Assembly (NCBI RefSeq): GCF_036320965.1
Contig: NC_092257.1
Span: forward strand, 18,491,413-18,555,412
From: Panulirus ornatus
Lineage: Eukaryota > Arthropoda > Malacostraca > Decapoda > Palinuridae
DNA: 64,000 nucleotides
Direction of reading: 5' to 3'
Below are positions 47,361 to 59,205 of the stretch, in pieces. Numbering within the stretch: the stretch's first letter is position 1; each line of letters begins with the position of its first letter. Made by a program: the position numbers and the translations under genes. The notes below the pieces were generated by a model. The model was not told the origin of the DNA and searched no databases. It saw nothing but the letters and a program-made list of their open reading frames with translations.

Positions 47361-50300
47361 GCCAGGGAGAAGTAGTGGGAGAAGGGAGGGAGAGGTACAC
47401 CAGGGGTGAGGGAAGACGAGAAGGTGAGGGTGAGGTACACCAGGGGTGAGGGAAGACGAGAAGGTGAGGGTGAGGTACACCAGGGGTGAGGGAAGACGAG
47501 AAGGTGAGGGTGAGGTACACCAGGGGTGAGGGAAGACGAGAAGGTGAGGGTGAGGTACACCAGGGGTGAGGGAAGACGAGAAGGTGAGGGTGAGGTACAC
47601 CAGGGGTGAGGGAAGACGAGAAGGTGAGGGTGAGGTACACCAGGGGTGAGGGAAGACGAGAAGGTGAGGGTGAGGTACACCAGGGGTGAGGGAAGACGAG
47701 AAGGTGAGGGTGAGGTACACCAGGGGTGAGGGAAGACGAGAAGGTGAGGGTGAGGTACACCAGGGGTGAGGGAAGACGAGAAGGTGAGGGTGAGGTACAC
47801 CAGGGGTGAGGGAAGACGAGAAGGTGAGGGTGAGGTACACCAGGGGTGAGGGAAGACGAGAAGGTGAGGGTGAGGTACACCAGGGGTGAGGGAAGACGAG
47901 AAGGTGAGGGTGAGGTACACCAGGGGTGAGGGAAGACGAGAAGGTGAGGGTGAGGTACACCAGGGGTGAGGGAAGACGAGAAGGTGAGGGTGAGGTACAC
48001 CAGGGGTGAGGGAAGACGAGAAGGTGAGGGTGAGGTACACCAGGGGTGAGGGAAGACGAGAAGGTGAGGGTGAGGTACACCAGGGGTGAGGGAAGACGAG
48101 AAGGTGAGGGTGAGGTACACCAGGGGTGAGGGAAGACGAGAAGGTGAGGGTGAGGTACACCAGGGGTGAGGGAAGACGAGAAGGTGAGGGTGAGGTACAC
48201 CAGGGGTGAGGGAAGACGAGAAGGTGAGGGTGAGGTACACCAGGGGTGAGGGAAGACGAGAAGGTGAGGGTGAGGTACACCAGGGGTGAGGGAAGACGAG
48301 AAGGTGAGGGTGAGGTACACCAGGGGTGAGGGAAGACGAGAAGGTGAGGGTGAGGTACACCAGGGGTGAGGGAAGACGAGAAGGTGAGGGTGAGGTACAC
48401 CAGGGGTGAGGGAAGACGAGAAGGTGAGGGTGAGGTACACCAGGGGTGAGGGAAGACGAGAAGGTGAGGGTGAGGTACACCAGGGGTGAGGGAAGACGAG
48501 AAGGTGAGGGTGAGGTACACCAGGGGTGAGGGAAGACGAGAAGGTGAGGGTGAGGTACACCAGGGGTGAGGGAAGACGAGAAGGTGAGGGTGAGGTACAC
48601 CAGGGGTGAGGGAAGACGAGAAGGTGAGGGTGAGGTACACCAGGGGTGAGGGAAGACGAGAAGGTGAGGGTGAGGTACACCAGGGGTGAGGGAAGACGAG
48701 AAGGTGAGGGTGAGGTACACCAGGGGTGAGGGAAGACGAGAAGGTGAGGGTGAGGTACACCAGGGGTGAGGGAAGACGAGAAGGTGAGGGTGAGGTACAC
48801 CAGGGGTGAGGGAAGACGAGAAGGTGAGGGTGAGGTACACCAGGGGTGAGGGAAGACGAGAAGGTGAGGGTGAGGTACACCAGGGGTGAGGGAAGACGAG
48901 AAGGTGAGGGTGAGGTACACCAGGGGTGAGGGAAGACGAGAAGGTGAGGGTGAGGTACACCAGGGGTGAGGGAAGACGAGAAGGTGAGGGTGAGGTACAC
49001 CAGGGGTGAGGGAAGACGAGAAGGTGAGGGTGAGGTACACCAGGGGTGAGGGAAGACGAGAAGGTGAGGGTGAGGTACACCAGGGGTGAGGGAAGACGAG
49101 AAGGTGAGGGTGAGGTACACCAGGGGTGAGGGAAGACGAGAAGGTGAGGGTGAGGTACACCAGGGGTGAGGGAAGACGAGAAGGTGAGGGTGAGGTACAC
49201 CAGGGGTGAGGGAAGACGAGAAGGTGAGGGTGAGGTACACCAGGGGTGAGGGAAGACGAGAAGGTGAGGGTGAGGTACACCAGGGGTGAGGGAAGACGAG
49301 AAGGTGAGGGTGAGGTACACCAGGGGTGAGGGAAGACGAGAAGGTGAGGGTGAGGTACACCAGGGGTGAGGGAAGACGAGAAGGTGAGGGTGAGGTACAC
49401 CAGGGGTGAGGGAAGACGAGAAGGTGAGGGTGAGGTACACCAGGGGTGAGGGAAGACGAGAAGGTGAGGGTGAGGTACACCAGGGGTGAGGGAAGACGAG
49501 AAGGTGAGGGTGAGGTACACCAGGGGTGAGGGAAGACGAGAAGGTGAGGGTGAGGTACACCAGGGGTGAGGGAAGACGAGAAGGTGAGGGTGAGGTACAC
49601 CAGGGGTGAGGGAAGACGAGAAGGTGAGGGTGAGGTACACCAGGGGTGAGGGAAGACGAGAAGGTGAGGGTGAGGTACACCAGGGGTGAGGGAAGACGAG
49701 AAGGTGAGGGTGAGGTACACCAGGGGTGAGGGAAGACGAGAAGGTGAGGGTGAGGTACACCAGGGGTGAGGGAAGACGAGAAGGTGAGGGTGAGGTACAC
49801 CAGGGGTGAGGGAAGACGAGAAGGTGAGGGTGAGGTACACCAGGGGTGAGGGAAGACGAGAAGGTGAGGGTGAGGTACACCAGGGGTGAGGGAAGACGAG
49901 AAGGTGAGGGTGAGGTACACCAGGGGTGAGGGAAGACGAGAAGGTGAGGGTGAGGTACACCAGGGGTGAGGGAAGACGAGAAGGTGAGGGTGAGGTACAC
50001 CAGGGGTGAGGGAAGACGAGAAGGTGAGGGTGAGGTACACCAGGGGTGAGGGAAGACGAGAAGGTGAGGGTGAGGTACACCAGGGGTGAGGGAAGACGAG
50101 AAGGTGAGGGTGAGGTACACCAGGGGTGAGGGAAGACGAGAAGGTGAGGGTGAGGTACACCAGGGGTGAGGGAAGACGAGAAGGTGAGGGTGAGGTACAC
50201 CAGGGGTGAGGGAAGACGAGAAGGTGAGGGTGAGGTACACCAGGGGTGAGGGAAGACGAGAAGGTGAGGGTGAGGTACACCAGGGGTGAGGGAAGACGAG

Positions 50301-50530
50301 AAGGTGAGGGTGAGGTACACCAGGGGCCAGGGAAGATGAGAAGGTGAGGGTGAGGTACACCAGGAGTGAGGGAAGACGAAAAGGTGAGGGTGAGGTACAC
50401 CAGGGGTGAGGGAAGATGAGAAGGTGAGGGTGAGGTACACCGGGGGTGAGAGAAGACGAGAAGGTGAGGGTGAGGTACACCAGGGGTGAGAGAAGACGAG
50501 AAGGTGAGAGCCATGTACACCAGGGGTGAG
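47361..50530. repeat. 40-bp satellite array, about 78 copies
   Basis: The unit is CAGGGGTGAGGGAAGACGAG plus AAGGTGAGGGTGAGGTACAC. From 47401 to 50320 I see 73 consecutive copies without a single difference. One diverged unit lies at the left edge (47361-47400) and five to six lie at the right edge (50321-50530). The minus strand of the unit has no stop in any frame, so all three minus frames stay open for over 3 kb (up to 1181 codons). As the period is not a multiple of three, this is a sequence-composition effect and not a gene. Confidence 0.98.
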
Positions 50531-50559
50531 GACAATGACAAGGGTCATGTTATGGACCC

Positions 50560-50705
50560 GGTAGTCTAGTGAGTCGACCATAGTAATCATCCATGGGCGC
50601 CACCTCATCTCGTCCTCCCAACCGATGATCACTACATCAAAATCACCCAGGTCCTCCGGCCGCGGCTCAGATAACCATAGCAGACCATAAACACCTCAGT
50701 GAGGG
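50560..50705 (+). repeat. Dispersed direct repeat G, copy 1 (partner at 51318)
   Basis: Shares GCGCCACCTCATCTCG, then CCTCCGGCCGCGGCTCA versus TTTCCGGCTGCAGCTCA, then AACCATAGCAGACCATAA versus AACCACAGCAGACCATAA in order with 51318-51445. Confidence 0.7.
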
Positions 50706-51317
50706 ACGCGTTGCATCCCCTTCCCTCCCCCTTGCGTTAACCACAAGTAATTATAATGTGCCATTCCCCTTGTTGGCTCTGTGGGGTCAACCCATTTCGG
50801 GCTTCCGGTTAAGGCAGGCGACAGTGCCATACAAACTACCGAATTACGCACGTGACCTGCTTGCTATACTGGGGGTGTCAGGCGCTCGTTATAAGATACC
50901 ATTCGTCATCTGAGAGGCCTTACAATCAGTCACTACCTGACAGTCTTGCATGCTTCTTGCACCAGACTTACCCTCTCCCTCTCTTCTGAGGTTGTTGTCG
51001 TCTTTCTAAGTTAGTTAGCAAAGGGAAGGCAGCCCAGCAAGAGCACCTGGCATCGAGGGATGGTAAGCAAGCTCTAAGTTTGTGGTGTTCCCATGAAACG
51101 TGTGTTTCGTTTCTCGTCTCCAGAGTCCTCTGTAAAGTCATGCGTCCTTGTGTATTCGTGTTTATGAATGTGTCATTACTTGTCTCACCTTCAGTTGTTA
51201 TAACTACCTCAAGGGGTCACTTGTTAGAGCAACTTAACCAATTCCTGGATGGCCCATCTTTTTTTCTCTTTTTTTCTCCTTTTTTCTCTTCGTTTTTCGC
51301 GGGGAGAGAGACGCTAT
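50706..51317. other. Unassigned DNA with T-rich tract
   Basis: Pyrimidine-rich at 51255-51300. No gene recognised. Confidence 0.5.
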
Positions 51318-51445
51318 GGGCCCAACAGTCAAACGAGTCGAATCGCACAAATAACAAAATCCCTGAGCGCCACTCATCTCGATCATCCCAAATCACCAAA
51401 GTTTCCGGCTGCAGCTCATGTAACCACAGCAGACCATAACCCCTA
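51318..51445 (+). repeat. Dispersed direct repeat G, copy 2
   Basis: About 110-130 bp similar to 50560-50705, same orientation, about 760 bp away. Confidence 0.7.
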
Positions 51446-52082
51446 AACCCTCTCTCCCTCAGGGAGTGAGGAACGCCACCCCCGACCCTCAAGTATGAGC
51501 ACTAATCTTCCTGGATCTCTGGGTGAACCTGTTAACGCCTCCGGCGGAGGGAGGCGGCTACCGAACCTGACGTGCGCCTCGTCTTATTGGACTATTACGT
51601 GTTGTCGTGCTTTCTCACCATGAGGAGATCTACCGTCATGTGATGATCACCTGTCAGGATCTGGTTTTTCTGGCGACAGCCCAAATCGCACTCATGAGGA
51701 TGGGTTGCTGTCTAAGCGAGTTAGTATGAAGAGGTCTGACTGACAACCTCTTCGCTCCTGGTTCCCATGCATAAACCCAAGCGACGTTTCCCTATAATCC
51801 CTTGTGTTTGGAAAGATCGTTTGCCTTGGTGTAATCAGGGTTCGATATCTGTGTTATTACTTGTCTCATTCTCATTGTATATACATATATGTCCTCTGGT
51901 GTCATGCTTAACTACTTTGTAATGTTTAACTACTTCGTAAGAACCGTGTGTTTCGCTATTTGATTGTCTAACTATCTAATGAGATCTTTCGAGCGTTGTC
52001 AGTGTTACTTCGCTGTATCGTCCTACCCTCAAACAACAATTATGACACAGTGTGAGTGGGGCGAGCCACTGGTGAGAATGAG
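51446..52082. other. Unassigned DNA
   Basis: A 15-bp near-repeat, TTAACTACTTTGTAATG then TTAACTACTTCGTAAG, lies near 51910-51940. Confidence 0.5.
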
Positions 52083-52225
52083 AGGGTGGGAGTAAGGTGC
52101 ACCAGGGGTGAGGAAGATGAGAAGGTGAGCAAAAGGCACACCAGGGGTGAGGGAGATGAGGACGGGAGAGTGAGGTGAGGCACAACAGGGGTGAGGAAAG
52201 ATGAGGAGGTGAGAGTGAAACCACA
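52083..52225. repeat. Outlier cluster of diverged 40-bp satellite units
   Basis: Three to four units with core CACCAGGGGTGAGGAAGATGAG at roughly 40-bp spacing are clearly related to the 47.4-50.5 kb array but strongly mutated, 1.55 kb beyond its right edge. Confidence 0.9.
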
Positions 52226-52377
52226 GTTCCTCCCTCGACAGACGTAAGAGACGGGGCGACGAGGCGGCGTACGAGACAGACAGACAGACTCACGGAAGGG
52301 TTTTCGTGCAGCCCAAGAGGCTCAACAAGGCACGGATCCCTTTTATGGTGCCCTTAGGACCCCAGGGGAAGCTACTC

Positions 52378-52685
52378 GGCCCTAGAAACGTCAGGGTAGC
52401 TACTCGTCCCCCTAGGAACGTCAGGGTAGCTACTCGTCCCCCTAGGAACGCCAGGGTAGCTACTCGTCCCCGTAGGAACGCCAGGGTAGCTACTCGTCCC
52501 CCTAGGAACGCCAGGGTAGCTACTCGTCCCCCTAGGAACGCCAGGGTAGCTACTCGTCCCCCTAGGAACGCCAGGGTAGCTACTCGTCCCCTTAGGAACG
52601 CCAGGGTAGCTACTCGTCCCCCTAGGAACGCCAGGGTAGCTACTCGACCCCCTAGGAACGCCAGGGTAGCTACTCGACCCTCGGC
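52378..52685. repeat. 30-bp minisatellite
   Basis: Ten copies of CCCTAGGAACGCCAGGGTAG plus CTACTCGTCC in exact 30-bp register. The first two have GTCAGGG. Open in several frames on both strands (10-residue period); no independent coding evidence. Confidence 0.95.
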
Positions 52686-52954
52686 AACCGGGGAGGCAAC
52701 AAGCACTGAGCCCTTGTATGGTGCCCAGAGGTCCCGAGGGTGGAAAAGCCGTGAAGCCCTCGGGACCTGAGGGGGAGCGGCGGGTTCCCTGGGCGGCGAG
52801 GGAAGGCAACAAGCCGAGGCAGTGTTGACAGACGCCAAGGTGGTCCGACACACGTGATGAAAAAAGGGTTGAAGGGCAGGCGGTGGAGGGAGGGTCAGGG
52901 GGGTAGGGGTCAAAGGTTGTGCTTACGGGGCAACAACGAGTGACGGTCAACATA

Positions 52955-53000
<46 letters not shown>

Positions 53001-53021
53001 CACACACACACACACACACAC
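52955..53021. repeat. (CA)n microsatellite
   Basis: A CA run with one AA interruption near 52999. Confidence 0.95.
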
Positions 53022-53840
<819 letters not shown>

Positions 53841-54002
53841 CAGCGGGGTTGAAAGGAGCGAGAAGTTTGGAGAGATATGATCAACTGTAGAGGAATAATA
53901 ATGGGCCGGTGTTATTTACACAGGTTGAGGCAGCCGACCACCACGGTTGCGCTGATGATGGTAATACTGAAGATGTGTTGTCTGGGGCCCTGACCCCATG
54001 CT

Positions 54003-54410
54003 GGGCTGGTGTGGGGCTACCGTTCCCCAGGCTGGTGTGGTCTTTGGCCTTCTCCTCCAGCTGGTGTGGTGTGGGGATGGCTTGTCCCCCAACTGGTGTG
54101 GTGTGGGTGTGCCTTGTCCCCCAGCTGGTGTGGTGTGGAGGGTGCCTTGTCCTCCAGCTGGTGTGGTGTGGAGGGTGCCTTGTCCTCCAGCTGGTATGGT
54201 GTGGGGATGCCTTGTCCTCCAGCTGGTATGGTGTTGGGTGCCTTGTCCTCCAGCTGGTGTGGTGTGTGGGGTGCCTAGCCCCTAGTATGTGTGGTCTATA
54301 ACCCTGTCCCCCAGCTTGGTGTGGAGTGGGGACCACCGTAAACCCAGGGCAGTGTGGTGTTGGTGTGGTGTGAGGGGGACGTCACTGTATCCCTAGGCTG
54401 GTGTGGTGTG
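54003..54410. repeat. 30-34 bp minisatellite
   Basis: About 11 copies of GTCCTCCAGCTGGTGTGGTG plus TGGAGGGTGCCTT, length varying with deletions in the GTGGGG part. Confidence 0.9.
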
Positions 54411-54555
54411 GGGTACGTACACAACACTTGGTGGTGTCTGGTGGTGTGGGTGTGGGGGGTTTTGCGGAGGTGAAGGGGTTGGCGGGGTCGCACGGGGGTC
54501 CCAACTCTGGTGGCTGTCTAAACAAACAGTGAGCACACGCCTGGGTCTGAGAGAG

Positions 54556-54620
54556 AGAGAGAGGGACACTCACACACTCACACACACACACACTCACACA
54601 CACACACACACACACACACA
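54556..54620. repeat. Interrupted (CA)n microsatellite
   Basis: A CA run with periodic CT interruptions. Confidence 0.92.
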
Positions 54621-54989
54621 CCAGAGACGCTTTATTCGCCGCGCGAGGGGCAAGCCAGAACAACGGGAACAATGAACAATAACAGATTATGTCTGGAGAA
54701 CAGAGAACTTGCCTCCAGCGAGAGAATCAGTATCACCCAGGAGATCCACAAGACGGACCAGAGATGGTTCATTGTTCAATACATACGTAACAAAGACGCG
54801 GTATGAAACACCCCCCCACCCAACAAACAAAAGATTATAGAAAACGGGATATGCTTCAGTACCTTCTATGTACCTGAAACGGATCAGGAAGGCTTCAGAA
54901 AGGCTTCAGGACCCTTTTCATCTATGCTTAATTCTCGAGGTGTTACACAACACAATTTTCGCTGTCAACTAAGGACCTACAAGTCTTAA
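54621..54989. other. Unassigned DNA
   Basis: No recognised feature. Confidence 0.45.
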
Positions 54990-55137
54990 CTTGTAAATCG
55001 GTTATTTACAAACACCCAGCTCTCTTGTAAATCGGTTATTTACAAACACCCACCTCTCTTGTAAATCGGTTATTTACAAACGCCCAGCTCTCTTGTAAAT
55101 CGGTTATTTACAAACGCCCAGCTCTCTTGTAAATCAG
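54990..55137. repeat. 34-bp hairpin minisatellite
   Basis: Copies start at 54990, 55024, 55058, 55092 and 55126 (exactly 34 bp apart). Each complete unit holds a perfect 8-bp inverted repeat: TTGTAAAT, loop CGGTT, ATTTACAA. The last copy is truncated and loses the right arm. Confidence 0.95.
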
Positions 55138-55204
55138 TTGAAGAAATTTTTTTTTTCAGTCCTTTAGTTTTGACATGTGGGACTACATGAGACTTGAGCA
55201 GAGC

Positions 55205-55733
55205 TGTACTCTCCTTAAGAAAGACGGTACGACCCTCAGGTACGACCATACGATACTTGAGTACAGCGACACGACCATTAGCCATGATGGTACGATCCTT
55301 GAGCACGACGGTGCGACCCTCGAGCACGACGGTACGACCCTTGAGCACGACGGTGCGATCCTTGAGTACGACGGCACGACCCTTGAACACGACGGTACGA
55401 CCCTTGAGCACGACGGTACGACCCTTAAGCACGACGGTGCGACCCTTGTGCACGACGGTACGACCCTTGAGCACGACGGTACGACCCTTGAACACGACGG
55501 TACGACCCTTGTGCACGACGGTACGACCCTTGTGCACGACGGTACGACCCTTGTGCACGACGGTACGACCCTTGGGCACGACGGCACGACCCTTGAACAC
55601 GACGGTACGACCCTTGAGCACGACGGTACGACCCTTGTGCACGACGGTAAGACCCTTATGCACAACGGGGCGACCCTTGAGCACGACGGTACGACACTTA
55701 AGCACGACAGTACGACCTTTAGGTATAATGGCC
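55205..55733 (+). repeat. 21-bp dispersed repeat family, block G (largest)
   Basis: About 25 copies of GGTACGACCCTTGAGCACGA plus one base. The right edge reads AGGTATAATGGCC, resembling the right edge of block A (AGGTATGGTGGCC). Open frames on both strands have a 7-residue period and are artefactual. Confidence 0.95.
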
Positions 55734-55745
55734 TGTATTTTCCTC

Positions 55746-55747
<2 letters not shown>

Positions 55748-55811
<64 letters not shown>
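55748..55811. repeat. (CA)n microsatellite
   Basis: A pure CA run next to 21-bp block G. Confidence 0.96.
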
Positions 55812-55814
<3 letters not shown>

Positions 55815-56692
55815 CCACACCAAGCGGTGGTCCAGACAGGACCCACAAGGGTGGAACACCATCACTAGGTATATCACGGACCACACTCCCACTGTTTACA
55901 GTCCCTTACTGCCCTAATATAGCCTACCTAATGCCCTGCTACTGCCCGGGGAAGGTCTCCTAAATGGGCCAATTACATGCCCATTAAGACGCTAAAATCT
56001 ACCCCAGCATCCGACACTGACACTTCCTCCTCCATTCTCCTTTCCCCGGGCAGAAGCGCGACTAAATCCTCCTCGACCGCTGTACACACGCCTCGTTACC
56101 CGCTAACTAAGACACAACAGGAAAAAAAAAATTTAAGGGGTTAATGGGCGGGCTTGGGCTAGTCCATTCTTCAGGATGAACCTCAACTCATGAGATTCGT
56201 CTCGCTCTTACCAATCGCTAATCTGAGATGATCTAAGTCAACTCGACTCAATTTCTCTTTTGGAAATGTTGTAAAAAGAAAAAAAGAAGTGTAAATGAAT
56301 CTGTAAGTTTTGGTGTCTGGGACGAAGGCCATTATTTTGGGTCTTCAACTTGGTCTCCGTGGCCCATCTCTAACCCCGTGGTTGGGCCCAATATATCATT
56401 CACAAGCTCTAGCGACCGGGCGAGGTATGGAGGTATCTTCCTACCCAGCGGGTCACACTAGGCTGTGACCTGCTGGGTCGATCGATCCTTAGGTGCAATG
56501 TGACACTCGGGGGTGAAAGACCCTTGGGAGATTATGAGCCATTAGGCTGAAGGACCCCTGAGAACCAATAACAAGGTGTGTGGACTCACAGCAGTCTTTC
56601 TTACTGACGGGTCACACGGTCCAGGGGGTCTTTGACCCTACAGGTCACAAACAAGCACCATCCACTTGGCGAATGTAAACCACCCGTTAGAA
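55812..56692. other. Unassigned DNA
   Basis: No gene recognised; an A10 run lies near 56121. Confidence 0.5.
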
Positions 56693-57195
56693 AGCCTCCT
56701 GGTGGATGGGCTCCACCTCAGAGCGCCACCTGGTGGATGAGCTCCACCTCAGAGCGCCACCTGGTGGATGGACTCCACCTCAGAGCGCCACCTGGTGGCC
56801 GGGCTCCACCTCAGAGCGCCACCTGGTGGATGGGCTCCACCTCAGAGCGCCATCTGGTGGATGGACTCCACCTCAGAGCGCCACCTGGTGGATGGACTCC
56901 ACCTCAGAGCACAACCTGGTGGATGGACTCCACCTCAGAGCGCAACCTGGTGGATGGACTCCACCTCAGAGCGCCACCTGGTGGATGGACTCCACCTCAG
57001 AGCGCCATCTGGTGGGTGGCCTCCACCTCAGAGCGCCACCTGGTGGTTGGGCTCCACCTCAGAGCGCCACCTGGTGGATGGGCTCCACCTCAGAGCGCCA
57101 CCTGGCGGATGGCCTCCACCTCAGAGCACAACCTGGTGGATGGACTCCACCTCAGAGCGCAACCTGGTGGATGGACTCCACCTCAGAGCGCCTCC
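56693..57195 (-). repeat. 31-bp minisatellite carrying a CTCF-consensus motif in most units
   Basis: About 16 copies of ATGGACTCCACCTCAGA plus GCGCCACCTGGTGG at exact 31-bp spacing. GCGCCAYCTGGTGG is the reverse complement of CCASYAGRKGGCRS, the published vertebrate CTCF core, with no mismatch. I count ten units with the full match; the others have GCACAACC, GCGCAACC or CTGGCGG variants. All motifs face the same way. Open frames through the array are artefacts of a stop-poor unit. Confidence 0.93.
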
Positions 57196-57447
57196 TCAGG
57201 CACTACATTCCGCTAGGTAGAGACATGCGTATACAATGTGGCCTTAGGGCCACATACCCGTACACAGTCCAGCTTCTGCGTCCTACGCAAGACTCACTGT
57301 TACAAGTGTGGCTTTCCCTCAACGGCAACACTTGCTGGGCAACAGAGGCTGCCACTCCCTGAACCAACACTGGAGGGGCGCGTAACTGGCTTGTAATCTC
57401 GGAAAAAATAAAGATTGAAATGAATGATATTCTTTTCCCCTCTCATC

Positions 57448-58290
57448 TTTGTTTCATCCTTGTGGGTCTGTTACCGTTGTTTCATCCCAGTGGGTCTGTT
57501 ACCGTTACTTCATCCCAGTGGGTCTGTTACCGTTACTTCATCCCAGTGGGTCTGTTACCGTTGCTTCAACCCAGTGGGTCTGTTACCGTTACTTCATCCC
57601 TGTGGGTCTGTTGCCGTTGCTTCATCCCAGTGGATCTGTTACCATTGCTTCATCCCAGTGGGTCTGTTACCGTTGTTTCATCCCAGTGGGTCTGTTACCG
57701 TTGCTTCATCCCAGTGGGTCTGTTACCGTTACTTCATCCCAGTGGGTCTGTTACCGTTACTTCATCCCAGTGGGTCTGTTACCGTTGTTTCATCCCAGTG
57801 GGTCTGTTACCGTTACTTCATCCCAGTGGGTCTGTTACCGTTACTTCATCCCAGTGGGTCTGTTACCGTTGTTTCATCCAAGTGGGTCTGTTACCGTTGC
57901 TTCATCCCAGTGGGTCTGTTACCGTTACTTCATCCCAGTGGGTCTGTTACCGTTGCTTCATCCCAGTGGGTCTGTTACCGTTGTTTCATCCCAGTGGGTC
58001 TGTTGCCGTTACTTCATCCCAGTGGGTCTGTTACCGTTACTTCATCCCAGTGGGTCTGTTACCGTTGCTTCATCCCAGTGGGTCTGTTACCGTTACTTCA
58101 TCCCAGTGGGTCTGTTACCGTTGCTTCATCCCAGTGGGTCTGTTACCGTTGCTTCATCCCAGTGGGTCTGTTACCGTTGCTTCATCCCAGTGGATCTGTT
58201 ACCGTTGTTTCATCCCAGTGGGTCTGTTACCGTTGCTTCATCCCAGTGGGTCTGTTACCGTTGCTTCATCCCAGTGGGTCTGTTACCCAT
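57448..58290. repeat. 28-bp minisatellite, about 30 copies
   Basis: The unit CATCCCAGTGGGTCTG plus TTACCGTTGCTT has three subtypes (GTTGCTT, GTTACTT, GTTGTTT) interleaved without a fixed order. All three plus frames stay open. Same period as the 22-23.7 kb array but unrelated sequence. Confidence 0.96.
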
Positions 58291-58423
58291 GAACTGCTGC
58301 ATCACTGGGTCAGTCTACGTGATGAATTATCTTATGAGGACGAGACAACATCACAGTCTTAAGCCCTTAAGTATGATGGTAAGACCTGACTTAACCCTTA
58401 ATGGACCACGCCGGCATCATCAG

Positions 58424-58746
58424 GGCCGTACCGTGTTGCACCAGGGCCGTACCGTGTTGCACCAGGGCCGTACCGTGTTGCACCAGGGCCGTACCGTGTG
58501 GCACCAGGGCCGTACCGTGTTGCACCAGGGCCGTACCGTGTGGCACCAGGGCCGTACCGTGTTGCACCAGGGCCGTACCGTGTTGCACCAAGGCCGTACA
58601 GTGTTGCACCAGGGCCGTACCGTGTTGCACCAAGGCCGTACCGTGTTGCACCAAGGCCGTACTGTGTGGCACCAGGGCCGTACCGTGTTGCACCAGGGCC
58701 GTACCGTGTTGCACCAGGGCCATACCGTGTGGCACCAAGGCCGTAC
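58424..58746 (-). repeat. 21-bp minisatellite, probable diverged member of the dispersed family
   Basis: Sixteen copies of AGGGCCGTACCGTG plus TTGCACC. Aligned with the inverted family unit AGGGTCGTACCGTCGTGCTC it agrees at about 16 of 21 positions, including the CGTACCGT core. TTGCACC and TGGCACC subtypes alternate irregularly. Confidence 0.92.
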
Positions 58747-58921
58747 CCTTTGTGGTGGGGGGAGGTCAGCACGGAACAAGTACAGTGCCGTGTGTACGTA
58801 CACCAGGAGAGAGAGGGGCGGGCTCCCCCCGCCGGAAAGCGGTCTTAACGAGCACAACAAGACAGACGATCACCCATGTAACTTAAGGCCCCCCTGAAGC
58901 ACCCACCATCAGCACCCTTAA

Positions 58922-59205
58922 CTGCCAGTTGAGGTGGGTGGTTCCGGCGGAGAGGGGGAGGAGGGAGGGTGAAGAAGAAGCGGGGGAGGAGGAGGAGGAG
59001 GAGGAGGAGGAGGAGTACAGTTGAGGTGGGTGGTTCCGGAGGAGAGGAGGAGGAGGGAGGGTGAAGAAGAAGCGGGGGAGGAGGAGGAGGGAGGAGGAGT
59101 ACAGTTGAGGTGGGTGGTTCCGGAGGAGAGGAGGAGGAGAGGAGGAGGAGGGAGGGTGAAGAAGAAGCAGGGGAGGAGGAGGAGGTGGAGGAGGAGTACA
59201 GTTGA
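58922..59205. repeat. 85-100 bp purine-rich tandem repeat
   Basis: Three copies, each opening CAGTTGAGGTGGGTGGTTCC (58928, 59018, 59103) and followed by GGA-rich DNA with GAAGAAGAAGC. Copy length varies with GGA expansion. Confidence 0.9.

Noticed and set aside
47087..50632. 1181-codon minus-strand open frame as a giant repeat protein gene
   Set aside because: The 40-bp unit has no stop in any minus frame and a period not divisible by three, so all three frames are open. Nothing distinguishes one as coding.
54990..55137. CRISPR-like array (regular repeats with palindromes)
   Set aside because: There are no unique spacers. The 34-bp units are directly contiguous and the setting is eukaryotic with no cas genes.
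57449..58897. 482-codon plus-strand frame spanning two minisatellites
   Set aside because: It simply reads through the 28-bp array and then the 21-bp array. The other two plus frames are also open over the first.
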